A stretch of 64,000 bases of DNA from Tolypothrix sp. PCC 7712. GTDB lineage: Bacteria; Cyanobacteriota; Cyanobacteriia; Cyanobacteriales; Nostocaceae. Below, in pieces: positions 17,880 to 26,425 of the stretch; positions within the stretch are counted from its first letter, which is position 1; every line of letters begins with the position of its first letter. The stretch spans positions 4,154,001 through 4,218,000 of the forward strand of contig NZ_CP063785.1 of assembly GCF_025860405.1 (NCBI RefSeq), read 5' to 3'. A program made the position numbers and the translations under genes. Under the pieces are notes generated by a model that worked only from the letters and a program-made list of their open reading frames with translations, was not told where the DNA came from and ran no database searches.

Positions 17880-18002
17880 AAGGGCTAGTCCTATACTATT
17901 GCTTTTTGGGCAAGGGGCAGGAATCAGAATTGCCTTCTGCCTTCTGCCCCCTGCCCCCTGCCTTTCTTGATAACTAATGCCAAATTTCAAACACCAAACA
18001 AT

Positions 18003-18749
18003 CTATTGTGGTAATTGTGGTAATAGTGTGGCAAACTGTTTTTCTAGAGCTTTCGCATCTTGCTGAATACTGGTAAATACCTGCTGTGAAGTGGGATCGG
18101 GATTTACGTCTTCAATTCCTTGTTCGATTGCTTGTAGTGTAGAAAGTGCGATTTGGCTGGGTGGAACTTTGTCTAAGGGTACCTGTTTACCCATATCTGT
18201 ATCTACAGGCCCGGGATATACGCCTACGACTAAGGTTCCTTGTGCGGCTAGTTCAGCGCGTACTCCTTGGGTGAGGGAATGTAATGCAGCTTTGGAAGCG
18301 CTATAAGAGCCAAACATTGGTATGCTCATTACAGATGCGATGGAAAGTATATTGGCGATCGCACCACCACTATTTTGTTTGAGAATTGGTGCAAAGGCGC
18401 GAATCATGTAGAGTGAGCCAAAGTAGTTAGTTTCCATTTCCCAACGTGCAATTTCTACGCTGTTGGCTTTGAAAAATCCACCTCCACTACCTACGCCTGC
18501 ATTGTTAATTAATAAATTCACATCCTGGGCTAATTCGGCTACTTGGGCAATTTGCTCGGGATTGGTAATATCTAATTCTAGGGGAATAATTCTTGTGGGG
18601 TTAATTGCGACAATTTCTTTGAGAGAATCAATGTTGCGCGCCGTTGCATAGATTCGGGAAGCACCTGCATCAGATAAGGCTTTGACAAAAGCCTCACCAA
18701 TCCCGCGATTAGCACCAGTAATTAGAACAACTGAATTTTTAATATTCAT
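18003..18749 (-). CDS. Short-chain dehydrogenase/reductase (SDR)
   Basis: A 248-residue classical SDR with a Rossmann N-terminus (VVLITGANRGIGEAFVKAL), the NNAG motif (LLINNAGVG), a catalytic Ser in ILSIAS, and the YxxxK pair in SYSASKAALH. The PGPVDTDM segment follows, as in short-chain oxidoreductases acting on small alcohols or ketones. The cofactor preference and substrate cannot be told. The ATG at 18749 (MNIKNSV) is preferred; an upstream in-frame TTG at 18767 would add six residues. It is a single gene between repeat tracts. Confidence 0.85.
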   Translation of the reverse strand: MNIKNSVVLITGANRGIGEAFVKALSDAGASRIYATARNIDSLKEIVAINPTRIIPLELDITNPEQIAQVAELAQDVNLLINNAGVGSGGGFFKANSVEIARWEMETNYFGSLYMIRAFAPILKQNSGGAIANILSIASVMSIPMFGSYSASKAALHSLTQGVRAELAAQGTLVVGVYPGPVDTDMGKQVPLDKVPPSQIALSTLQAIEQGIEDVNPDPTSQQVFTSIQQDAKALEKQFATLLPQLPQ

Positions 18750-18787
18750 AATTTTAGCATTGAACAATTATCTTATCTGTGAAGGTT

Positions 18788-19146
18788 GGAATGGGTAATG
18801 GGTAATGGGTAATGGGGAATGGGAAAGAAAAATACAGTTTAACAATTACCAATCCCTAGTCCCCATTACCCCTTATCCCCAGAGGGGGCCCCGAGTTCCC
18901 CAATCCCCAGTCCCTAATCCCTAGTCCCCATTACCCCTTATCCCCAGAGGGGGCCCCGAGTTCCCCAATCCCCAGTCCCTAATCCCTAGTCCCCAATCCC
19001 CAGTCCCCAATCCCTAGTCCCCATTACCCCTTATCCCCAGAGGGGGCCCCGAGTTCCCCAATCCCCAGTCCCCAATCCCCAATCCCCAGTCCCCAATCCC
19101 CAGTCCCCAATCCCCAATCCCCAATCCCCAATCCCCAATCCCCTGA
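18788..19146. repeat. Long short-tandem-repeat tract with three copies of a 41-bp GC-rich module
   Basis: Almost the whole gap is made of TCCCCAG/TCCCCAA-type heptamers plus a GGGTAAT tract at the left edge. A 41-bp module containing CAGAGGGGGCCCCGAG occurs at 18861-18901, 18927-18967 and 19019-19059. Further copies lie at 35079-35119 (inverted) and 46226-46266. Confidence 0.9.
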
Positions 19147-19148
19147 TA

Positions 19149-19541
19149 TTAACTAGATAGGCTGCTGTTCCACATATCGCGATGTAGTCGCCACTGTCCA
19201 TCTTCTTGTTTCCAGACAACGATATACTTACCTCTATCTACCATTTGCCCATTGCGATCGCTCAACAAATATTTTCCTACTTCAATGGCTGTATTACCGT
19301 GACTTTCTACCTCTAGGGTTTCTAGGGTTGCTTGGCTAATATTCAGTCGAAAAATTGCTTCCCAGAATTCTGCAATCCCTTGTCTTGTAGCAATTAAATC
19401 GCTGTGGGTGGGGAAGATTTGAGCATCTTGTGTGTACAGGTTAGCTAAACTTGCAGCATCACCCCTGGCAAAAGTCTGCATAAAGTTCTTGTTGGCTGCG
19501 ACAATTGCATCACTAATGCTGAGAGTTGTTGTAGTTATCAT
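19149..19541 (-). CDS. SnoaL-like / DUF4440 protein
   Basis: A 130-residue protein with the NTF2-like fold pattern of DUF4440/SgcJ proteins: an N-terminal helix (ISDAIVAANKNFMQTFARGD), LYTQDAQIFP, a central helix (GIAEFWEAIF), then strands ending in KYIVVWKQEDGQWRLHRDMW. Members are small cavity proteins and some are enzymes; no function is assigned here. The ATG at 19541 is preferred to the TTG at 19550. The stop abuts the tandem-repeat tract, and the gene is 62 bp downstream of the oxoamine synthase on the same strand, so they may be co-transcribed. Confidence 0.8.
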   Translation of the reverse strand: MITTTTLSISDAIVAANKNFMQTFARGDAASLANLYTQDAQIFPTHSDLIATRQGIAEFWEAIFRLNISQATLETLEVESHGNTAIEVGKYLLSDRNGQMVDRGKYIVVWKQEDGQWRLHRDMWNSSLSS

Positions 19542-19603
19542 GGGTTGCAATTTGGATGTGATAATGAACTTGAGAATATAATTTCGGTCAAAGCCTTTTT
19601 CGC

Positions 19604-20932
19604 TTAGATAAGTCTATATTTTTTGCCTAGTTTCTCTAGGACATCCAATGTCCGATCAATATTTTCATAGGTGTGTGAAGCATTCAAAATAAAACGAATG
19701 CGACCTTCAGAAGGCTTAACAACAGGATAGATAATTGCGACAGAAAAAATTCCTTCTAAGAGTAAATCTCGATTAAAGGCCTGTAAAGTCTCTGGCTCAG
19801 GAATAAAGATAGGGATAATGGGACTTTGACTATGTCCTAAATCAAAACCCATTCCTGTAAGCTTTTGCCGCATGTAACTATTTTTTTGATGCAGCTGTGC
19901 GATTAATTCGGGATTAGCAGCTAATTCATCAAGTGAAGCTAAGATAGCAGCTGCATCTCCTGGGGTTAAGCAAGCTTGAAATAGGTAAGAATTAGCGCTC
20001 CATTGCAGTAAAGGTATATATTTACTTTTACAAGCAAGAAAACCACCGATGGAAGCTGTCGATTTTGACAGCGTAGACATGATAAAGTCTACTTCTTCCG
20101 TTACGCCCAGTTGATCACAGTAGCCTGCACCTTGGTGACCATAAAAACCAAATGTGTGCGCTTCATCTACGTAGAGATGAAAATTGTATTTCTGCTTGAG
20201 TTGGACAATTTCCTTTAAAGGCGCTAAATCACCACTCATAGAATATGCAGATTCGACAATAACAATGACGTTTTCGTACTGGTGCCTGTATTTTTGCAGT
20301 TTGTTTTCTAAGTCTGCAACTGAGTTATGCTTAAACGAAGCAAACTTCTTCCCAGAAAGTTTGATGCCGTCAATAATTGAAGCATGGGCTTCACGGTCGA
20401 AAAGTAAAAAATCATTGGTTCCTGGTAAAGCAGAGATCACACCTAAATTGGTGGTGTATCCTGTGGGAAACAATAAAGCCGATTCTTTACCTACTAAAGA
20501 TGCAAGCCTTCTTTCTGCTTCTTTATGCAACGAAGACATACCCCCAGACAAAGCAGCAGTCCCGCTTCCTGTACCGAATTTTTGTACTGCTTCGCAGACT
20601 TTATCAATAATCTTCTGGTTTCTGTTTAAGCCAGTGTAGTGATTAATACACCAAACAATGCACTGATGCAGAGTGCCTGTAGATGGACAGACTAATTGGG
20701 TTTCTCCCCTACTACCTTCCAAGGTAAATTTGTCATAGGAATATAAACCCGCCTCAACCTGCAATTGCTTATGCTGATCAATAGCTGCAGCTATATCTTC
20801 AAAGCTAGTAATACCTTCCGACTTTAACTGTCTTTTGAGCAAACCTATTGAGGTTGATAGGCTAACTGGAGTTTTAGCTGGTGCGATCGCATTGCTAGGT
20901 GTCTGATGCTGACGTTCTATTGATAGTGTCAT
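19604..20932 (-). CDS. Alpha-oxoamine synthase family aminotransferase (KBL/BioF/SPT-like, PLP-dependent)
   Basis: A 442-residue fold-type I PLP enzyme. Motifs include the glycine-rich GTGSGTAALSGG (120-131), the cofactor Asp in LYVDEAHTFG (about 253-262) and the Schiff-base lysine in TLSKSTASIGGF (Lys290). Relatives condense an amino acid with an acyl-CoA or acyl-ACP, releasing CO2 (BioF, Kbl, serine palmitoyltransferase, CqsA). An N-terminal extension of about 60 residues precedes the core. BioF is possible, but no other biotin genes are nearby, so the product is undetermined; a lipid or signal molecule is equally plausible. Confidence 0.8.
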   Translation of the reverse strand: MTLSIERQHQTPSNAIAPAKTPVSLSTSIGLLKRQLKSEGITSFEDIAAAIDQHKQLQVEAGLYSYDKFTLEGSRGETQLVCPSTGTLHQCIVWCINHYTGLNRNQKIIDKVCEAVQKFGTGSGTAALSGGMSSLHKEAERRLASLVGKESALLFPTGYTTNLGVISALPGTNDFLLFDREAHASIIDGIKLSGKKFASFKHNSVADLENKLQKYRHQYENVIVIVESAYSMSGDLAPLKEIVQLKQKYNFHLYVDEAHTFGFYGHQGAGYCDQLGVTEEVDFIMSTLSKSTASIGGFLACKSKYIPLLQWSANSYLFQACLTPGDAAAILASLDELAANPELIAQLHQKNSYMRQKLTGMGFDLGHSQSPIIPIFIPEPETLQAFNRDLLLEGIFSVAIIYPVVKPSEGRIRFILNASHTYENIDRTLDVLEKLGKKYRLI

Positions 20933-21700
20933 ATTTTTGTTGCAGTTAAGTAATTATATGCAAAGAAAATGGCTAATTCTGCAAGTATCCGAAAAATTTT
21001 CAGCTTGATTTAACCCTTGATGAACAAAGGTTTGATAAATTAGTCTTGAGATTTTATGGCAGCGATCATGGCTCACAGTAGTCATTACCTGAGCGCTCAT
21101 TAATACCCGCAAATAATTGGCCTATTACTCTGTCATAGCTACTAGGATTGGTTTGTAGTCAGCACTAATTTTGCTTGAGAAAGCTGCGTTCAGCTTTTGA
21201 CTACAAGCGTTAATGTGTATGACAAAGTGATAGTAGGTTGTCACATCAAATCACCGTGCTTTGCTGATAAGCATTTTCAGTGGGTGTGACAACTACAAAT
21301 AAACACCTAACGACAAGCTTCTCTGTGTCTAACTGTGTTGAGTGAGAATATCTGTTTCGATGCCAATCAATTTTATGCGGACTGTATAGCTAAGTTAGCA
21401 CCTAGACAGCAGGTAGCTTGGGGTATTTTGAATAGGTTCCTAATCAATAAAAAATTTTTCTGTGTCCTTAATAATCCTTTTGTGCGAATTTTGACTTGCA
21501 GAATATAGCCATATAGTGAATATACCACAGCTTAAAAGAAAATTAAATTTATTCAAGTTAAAGATTCTGTATTTATACTGAGGGGTCAAATATTGCCAAA
21601 AAGCTGACTAAAGGAATCCACTGACACGATGTATTGTCAGCCTTTTGAAAGCAAATTACGAGCTAACTTAATCCAGTAAATTCTCTGAAAGTCATCACAA
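20933..21700. other. Intergenic region, nothing recognised
   Basis: About 770 bp between two leftward genes. The AGCTGCGTTCAGCTTTTGACTACAAGCG segment near 21185 is partly palindromic with an upstream GGTTTGTAGTCAGC. No coding frame, RNA or strong promoter was recognised. Confidence 0.5.
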
Positions 21701-22600
21701 TTACTTCAAGTAAAACAACAATCCAATACCGATGATCGCAATTCCGACACCTGCGATCGCTCTCACGCTCACCTTTTCTCCTAGCGCGATCGCAATGGGG
21801 ATCACAAACAATGGACTAGTCTGCAACAGCGTTGAGGCAATACCTACAGATGTGAGTTTAATAGCTGTTTGCTGCAACCAAATTCCTAAATAAGTGCCAC
21901 AAAAGGCGGCAAAGAAACTCGCTAAAATAATTCGCCGAGATTGCCAGTAGGGATAAGGAAATGCCATCTGCTGGCGACGGGAAAACCATGCCCACACTAA
22001 AATTGTCAGCACTCCAGCACTTAAGCGCAACACAGCAGCCCACAAGGGGGAAATACTGGCGTTGGCAAATGCGGCGCGGGAAAAGATGGAACCTGCGCTA
22101 TTGGTGATAGTTGCTAACAAACCAAAGCCGATACCTTGCCACAGATGTGCTGAGTCAACCTCGGGAGTACCGGGAACTCGTTCTGTTACCACCCAAGCGA
22201 CTCCCAAAATCGTCAGCAAAATCCCACACCAAGCGCTGACATTGAGTTGTTCATCGAGAAAAATAGTGGCAGCGATCGCTGTTATTGGTGGGGAAAGGGT
22301 TCCTAACAGTAAAACACGCCGCGCCCCTAAGTAATTAATCGCCGCCAAAAAAGCTGTATCACCCCAGCCAATACCCACCGCACCGCTAAGAAAGAGTAAG
22401 CATATCGATAAGGCAGGAATCTGCGGTAACAATTCGCCAGTAATCGCAATTGTCAGCAACAATAGTGCGATCGCAATTACTCCTTTAATCAAATTTAGCT
22501 GTATTGGCGGGATATGCTGCCCTACAAGCCCATACACCACTGAAGCCACAGCCCATAAACCAGCAGCCGCTAAAGCCGCCACTTCACCCTGCCCATTCAT
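21701..22600 (-). CDS. EamA / DMT-superfamily permease
   Basis: About 300 residues with ten hydrophobic segments arranged as two EamA repeats. The first begins VAALAAAGLWAVASVVYG and includes GAVGIGWGDTAFLAAINYLG; the second includes LWQGIGFGLLATITNSAGSIF and LASTLLQTSPLFVIPIA-like helices. The family exports metabolites across the plasma membrane; the substrate is unknown. The ATG at 22600 (MNGQGEV) places the start just before the first helix. A GTG at 22639 would add a 13-residue leader. A CIRCE-like element lies about 95 bp upstream of this start. Confidence 0.82.
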   Translation of the reverse strand: MNGQGEVAALAAAGLWAVASVVYGLVGQHIPPIQLNLIKGVIAIALLLLTIAITGELLPQIPALSICLLFLSGAVGIGWGDTAFLAAINYLGARRVLLLGTLSPPITAIAATIFLDEQLNVSAWCGILLTILGVAWVVTERVPGTPEVDSAHLWQGIGFGLLATITNSAGSIFSRAAFANASISPLWAAVLRLSAGVLTILVWAWFSRRQQMAFPYPYWQSRRIILASFFAAFCGTYLGIWLQQTAIKLTSVGIASTLLQTSPLFVIPIAIALGEKVSVRAIAGVGIAIIGIGLLFYLK

Positions 22601-22694
22601 TGAGGATGAACTTAAAAAATTATTAAAAATAATCTGCACCCATGAAATAATGCTTGAAACTATCTCATATTACACTACTTATTTTATTAGGAAA

Positions 22695-22721
22695 TTAGCA
22701 CTCAAAGGTCGTAAGTGCTAA
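22695..22721. promoter_or_regulatory. CIRCE-like element (HrcA operator)
   Basis: TTAGCACTC, nine bases, then AAGTGCTAA. The CIRCE consensus is TTAGCACTC-N9-GAGTGCTAA, so there is one mismatch and exact spacing; the palindrome extends one or two A/T bases on each side. CIRCE normally precedes groESL or groEL2 in cyanobacteria. Here it lies between divergent genes: the EamA permease (leftward) and a 115-residue protein (rightward, ATG 141 bp downstream). A TTGTTA...GATATA-like promoter starts next to its right arm. Confidence 0.7.
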
Positions 22722-22861
22722 TTTGTTACTGAATCCTAATACTAAAGATATAAACGAAAATTCTACTTATTATGGATAGCATTTGTCTAAAATTATAGTT
22801 ATAATTATTGCCAATAAAACTCAAACTTCCATATAATTGATTAATAATTTGGAGGACTGGA

Positions 22862-23209
22862 ATGACATACACTTTTAACATTGTAGGAGTATCGCCAGTT
22901 TTACAGTTTTTTAATCATCAACAAAGCCTGAAAGAACCACAAAAACCAGGTGTCGAATACGTTGGTACAAATATTTGTACTTTAGATGCCTTCTTGGAAT
23001 CTATAGAACCAGTGCCACCTAAATGGAACTGGAATCTTGACCAAGTAGTTGATACTGTCATTAATTTTTGGGTAAATAATTCCGAGAGTATTGATTATTG
23101 GAAAAAGCGCTTAGGTGATGCAGGTAAGGATAATTTATTAGTAGCAAGAGTTGCGGATTTTGCCGCTTTACAAGCTGAGTTAGAATCCTTGCTGAAAAAA
23201 AATTGGTAA
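22862..23209 (+). CDS. Conserved hypothetical protein, possible heat-regulated
   Basis: A 115-residue acidic protein (MTYTFNIVGVSPVLQFFNHQ...) with no signal peptide or membrane segment. Its C-terminal part is helical (VARVADFAALQAELESLLKK). I do not recognise a named family. It has a strong ribosome site (GGAGG five to ten bases before the ATG). It is the nearest rightward gene to the CIRCE-like element, so control by HrcA is a testable inference. A stem-loop follows the stop codon. Confidence 0.75.
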   Translation: MTYTFNIVGVSPVLQFFNHQQSLKEPQKPGVEYVGTNICTLDAFLESIEPVPPKWNWNLDQVVDTVINFWVNNSESIDYWKKRLGDAGKDNLLVARVADFAALQAELESLLKKNW

Positions 23210-23254
23210 ATATTGGACAAGTAATAAATATTAGGGCTGACGAAATTCTCGATA

Positions 23255-23294
23255 GCCAATTAGAGTTATTTATGCATAAACAACTCTAATTGGC
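23255..23294 (+). terminator. Stem-loop after the 115-residue gene
   Basis: A perfect 13-bp stem (GCCAATTAGAGTT / AACTCTAATTGGC) with a 14-base loop, 45 bp after the stop codon. There is no long T run, so it may be a weak terminator or simply a dispersed palindrome. Confidence 0.5.
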
Positions 23295-23331
23295 ATATCT
23301 ATAGTGTTTCCAATACATGAATGACAGCGTA

Positions 23332-23360
23332 GGATGCGTTACGCTATCGCTAACGCATCC
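23332..23360. repeat. Dispersed palindrome (copy 1)
   Basis: GGATGCGTTA / TAACGCATCC separated by CGCTATCGC. An identical copy lies at 25457-25485. Confidence 0.8.
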
Positions 23361-23372
23361 GCTTACTGTGCT

Positions 23373-23473
23373 AATACCAATTCAAATAATGTTTGCGACA
23401 CATCAATATATTCTAGAATGCACAGCGTGCCGTGCCCCTACAATCGGTTGCATTCTTTTTTCCAATTGGTATT
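23373..23473. mobile_element. MITE-like element, copy A
   Basis: A 101-bp element with terminal inverted repeats AATACCAATT / AATTGGTATT. Its internal core is TATATTCTAGA followed by CGTGCCGTGCCCCTAC. Related copies lie at 23703-23801, 43268-43342 (partial), 50316-50860 (split) and 59910-60010. It encodes nothing. Confidence 0.75.
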
Positions 23474-23702
23474 ACTTACAGCTATTTTCAGGTAAATGAA
23501 CCACAATTTTATATCTCACGCAAAGGCGCAAAGGCGCAAAGTAACAAAGAAATACAGATATCAGCCTGTGGTCTAAATACATGAAAACTGCTGTAACAAA
23601 AAACCGAACAATAATTTTGGAGGGGGATTGGGGGACGCAACCGTCACCCAATCGGGGGTTTGGGGGAGAATCCCCCAATTCTTCTAGCTTCTTTAATCAG
23701 TG

Positions 23703-23801
23703 ATACCAAATCAAAAAATGTTCGCGACGCATCAATATATTCTAGAGGGCACAGCGTGCCGTGCCCCTACAATCTGTCGCATCCTTTTTTCAAATTGGTA
23801 T
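23703..23801. mobile_element. MITE-like element, copy B
   Basis: A 99-bp relative of copy A in the same orientation, with ends ATACCAAAT / AAATTGGTAT and the same central segment. It lies 230 bp after copy A. The remaining part of the 23210-24094 spacer holds no recognisable gene. Confidence 0.75.
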
Positions 23802-24094
23802 AAGTTCCGCTCTATTGGATTTTTATCTTATCTCCTATATAATACTACGGTTACTTTATCAATCTATCGTATTTAAATATGCAGCCAATAACCACAAGAG
23901 TTAATTGGTTTACTTTCTATTGTTGTCAAAAAATAATAAGTATTCTAAATTTATGATTACCTAAATTTAAGTAAAGCTAAAACTTGGGCAAAATTAATCA
24001 GTTACCTCAATAAGTCATTTTCAGTGCAAATCAGGCTGATAAACGTTAGCAGAAAATCTCCATTAAACAGGGTGTAAATACCAAAAAGGGAAAT

Positions 24095-25414
24095 ATGGCA
24101 CAACTTAATCAAGTAAATTCTGAAAAAAACAGACTAAAGTCAAGTTTTTTTCAGATTCCGTCTGCGCTTAAATCCGCCAATGTATGTTGTTTTGTAATTG
24201 GAGAAAGCGTATCTTTTTTCGGTTCTTGGATGACTCAATTTGCTTTAGTATGGATGGTTTATCAGCTAACCAACTCAGCCATGTTAGTTGGAATAGCAGG
24301 ATTTAGCAATCAAGCTACTGGCTTAATTATTACACCCTTAGTAGGAGTATTATTAGACCGATGGAACTTAAGATATGTCTTACTAACTACACAGATAGTA
24401 TCTATTGTTTTATCTGGAACTCTCACTTTTTTATGCATCAGCGAACGGATCACAGTTGAGTGGATTATTATTATTGGAATCCTTCAAGGAATTGTGAAAG
24501 CCTTTGATTTACCAGCTCGTCTGGTAACTATTCCTAGACTTGTCGATAACAAAGCAGATACTTATAGTGCCATTTCGATTCATTCTTTCTTAATTAATAC
24601 AGCTAAGTTTGTCAGTCCGATGATTGCTGGTGCGTTTTTGGCAAGAATTGGAGCATCTGCCTGCTTTTTGGTAGATAGCATTAGCTATTTACCTTTTATT
24701 TCGGCAATTCTAACTGTCAAAATAAATTCCTTTTCTACTAAATCTATATCGCCCAAATATAATATTTGGCAAAATTTAAAAGAAGGGTTTATTTTTGCTT
24801 ACGATTTTCTCCCGATTAAATATGTGCTAATATTACAAGTTTTGATTTGTTTTATGGTAATGACCCATGTGAACTTAATGCCAGTCTTTACAAAAGAAAT
24901 CTTAAATGGCAATCCTGAAATTATGGGATTTCTCATGACAGCTTCGGCATTAGGCTCTATAGTAGCAGGTTTTTATTTAATCCTTCGTAGACAAGCTATA
25001 GGCTTAGAAAAAATCATATCAATTTCTACAATAATTCTTGGTCTCAGTTTAATGCTGTTTTCTCATGCAACTAGTTTAGAAATTTGTCTAGTGTTAATTT
25101 TTATCGTGGGGATGACTAATACTTTAACTCTAGCTGCGATTAGTAATTTTGTGCAACTAGTGCTTGTAGATGAGAATAAACGAGGTAGAGTTACGAGTAT
25201 ATTTACGACAGGCTTTTTAGGAATTCTACCTTTTGGAAATTTATTTTTTGGGGCTTTAGCTAGCTATATTGGAGTTGCTAATTCTTTATTATTTGGTGGA
25301 GTTTTTTGCACGTTGGGAGCTTTGTATTTTGCAAGAAAGTTACCACAAATCAAAAAAATCTTACATCCCATTTATATAGAGACAGGTTTAATCTCTCAGT
25401 CACCTGAAAGCTGA
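24095..25414 (+). CDS. MFS transporter (EntS/MFS_3-type efflux permease)
   Basis: A 439-residue protein with 11-12 hydrophobic helices. The N-terminal region (GESVSFFGSWMTQFALVWMV, then QLTNSAMLVGIAGF and GVLLDRWNLRYVLL) is typical of the MFS_3/EntS group that exports siderophores or drugs. The C-terminal half has FVQLVLVDENKRGRVTSIF, a conserved loop in the family. The substrate is unknown. The gene looks AT-rich compared with neighbours and lacks HIP1 sites, which could reflect transfer; this is by eye only. The start ATG at 24095 is preceded by AAAGGGAAAT, a weak ribosome site. Confidence 0.82.
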   Translation: MAQLNQVNSEKNRLKSSFFQIPSALKSANVCCFVIGESVSFFGSWMTQFALVWMVYQLTNSAMLVGIAGFSNQATGLIITPLVGVLLDRWNLRYVLLTTQIVSIVLSGTLTFLCISERITVEWIIIIGILQGIVKAFDLPARLVTIPRLVDNKADTYSAISIHSFLINTAKFVSPMIAGAFLARIGASACFLVDSISYLPFISAILTVKINSFSTKSISPKYNIWQNLKEGFIFAYDFLPIKYVLILQVLICFMVMTHVNLMPVFTKEILNGNPEIMGFLMTASALGSIVAGFYLILRRQAIGLEKIISISTIILGLSLMLFSHATSLEICLVLIFIVGMTNTLTLAAISNFVQLVLVDENKRGRVTSIFTTGFLGILPFGNLFFGALASYIGVANSLLFGGVFCTLGALYFARKLPQIKKILHPIYIETGLISQSPES

Positions 25415-25456
25415 TTTTGATTAATAATTTCAAAATTCAATTTACAGCTATGGCAC

Positions 25457-25485
25457 GGATGCGTTACGCTATCGCTAACGCATCC
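25457..25485. repeat. Dispersed palindrome (copy 2)
   Basis: Identical in arms and loop to the palindrome at 23332-23360. The two copies bracket the MFS gene region. Confidence 0.8.
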
Positions 25486-25599
25486 TACATAAATTTCAAA
25501 AATCAAATATGAGTCCTATATTCCCAAATAAATAGTGGAAGCAGACACAACTAGATAGCTTATATGCTTCCACATAATTTTTCGCAACACTGTCAACTA

Positions 25600-25716
25600 T
25601 TAGAAGATTCCCAGAAGAATGATAAAAGTTAGTCCACAGAAAGCCAGCAAAGTGATAATCATCATATTACCAATGCTGTGGTCTACATGAGCCAAGTCTT
25701 GGGTATTGTTAGCCAT
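25600..25716 (-). CDS. 38-residue single-pass membrane peptide
   Basis: A short frame encodes MANNTQDLAHVDHSIGNMMI followed by a hydrophobic helix (TLLAFCGLTFIILLGIF) at the C-terminus. The polar N-terminus with one membrane segment is typical of small cyanobacterial membrane subunits, but I cannot match it to a known photosystem, cytochrome or NDH subunit. The upstream ribosome site is weak. It stands alone in a 1-kb spacer between the MFS gene and susA. Confidence 0.55.
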   Translation of the reverse strand: MANNTQDLAHVDHSIGNMMIITLLAFCGLTFIILLGIF

Positions 25717-26310
25717 ATTAATCGACCCGCTTCAAATAATTTTGTAATGTAATTATAGCTAGGTTGGCTTCATGTTTTTCAGCTAAAAGTAAAAATTAAT
25801 CTTAGTTTATCTAAGTACAATTTAATCGCTTGATTTTAAAAATTAAAAATTAAGTTTTGTTGAGAATTTTGATCCTCAGCTTTGGTCTAGTTCTGATTTA
25901 TTTACTAATTGATAGCGTCTAATCAAGTCACAGAGTAGTTTATCTGTATAGTACTAACAAAGTTTGCTGGATGTTTCTATCTGATAAAAATTTACTTAAT
26001 AGATAGCGAATCCAGCAATTATATTTAGTTATGAAACAAGCAGTTCTGGAGAGCCGTTCACGTCAGGGTTCGGCACAATCAAGCATGAAAATCTATCTTT
26101 CCTATGCCCTATACCCCATGCCTATTTTCAAAACAGTACATCTCAATCTGCAATATAACCTCAATTATCAAATTCCAAAAACAAATACATTATTGTCCTA
26201 ATAAATAAAATATTCTCAAACCTTTTACCAGAGAGAATTACACTGATAGCATCTGTAAAAAGTATGTAAATTTCTATGCCTTAAGTTAGAACCAAAAGTA
26301 CTTAGTAATA

Positions 26311-26330
26311 GATACTTTAAGTAAAGTATC
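26311..26330. promoter_or_regulatory. Perfect inverted repeat upstream of sucrose synthase
   Basis: GATACTTTA and TAAAGTATC, separated by two bases, centred about 105 bp before the susA ATG. Size and position suit a dimeric repressor or activator. It does not match the NtcA consensus GTA-N8-TAC. The rest of 25717-26425 shows nothing firm. Confidence 0.4.
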
Positions 26331-26425
26331 TAGGTTGGCCTCAATACTATGAGGATATTTGCCTATAATACTTTCCTCGGCTTGACGTTGATGTTAAAAA
26401 TACACAATTATCTTGTGGAGTTGCT

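Larger units (their letters stand above)
10727..17895. mobile_element. Putative remnant composite transposon carrying RTX-like protein, HlyC-type acyltransferase and AraC regulator
   Basis: Bases 10727-10789 and 17833-17895 are perfect 63-bp inverted repeats of each other. The right copy is the 3' end of an IS transposase gene (codons for the last residues plus downstream IS end); the left copy is the same IS end without the rest. Both ends face outward. A five-base direct repeat TACTA abuts the ends (10724-10728 and 17894-17898, with element ends taken as 10729 and 17893), which would fit one target-site duplication around the whole 7.17-kb unit. A TATA reading of the junction is also possible. 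The inverted repeat is seen directly; movement as a unit is inferred. Confidence 0.6.
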
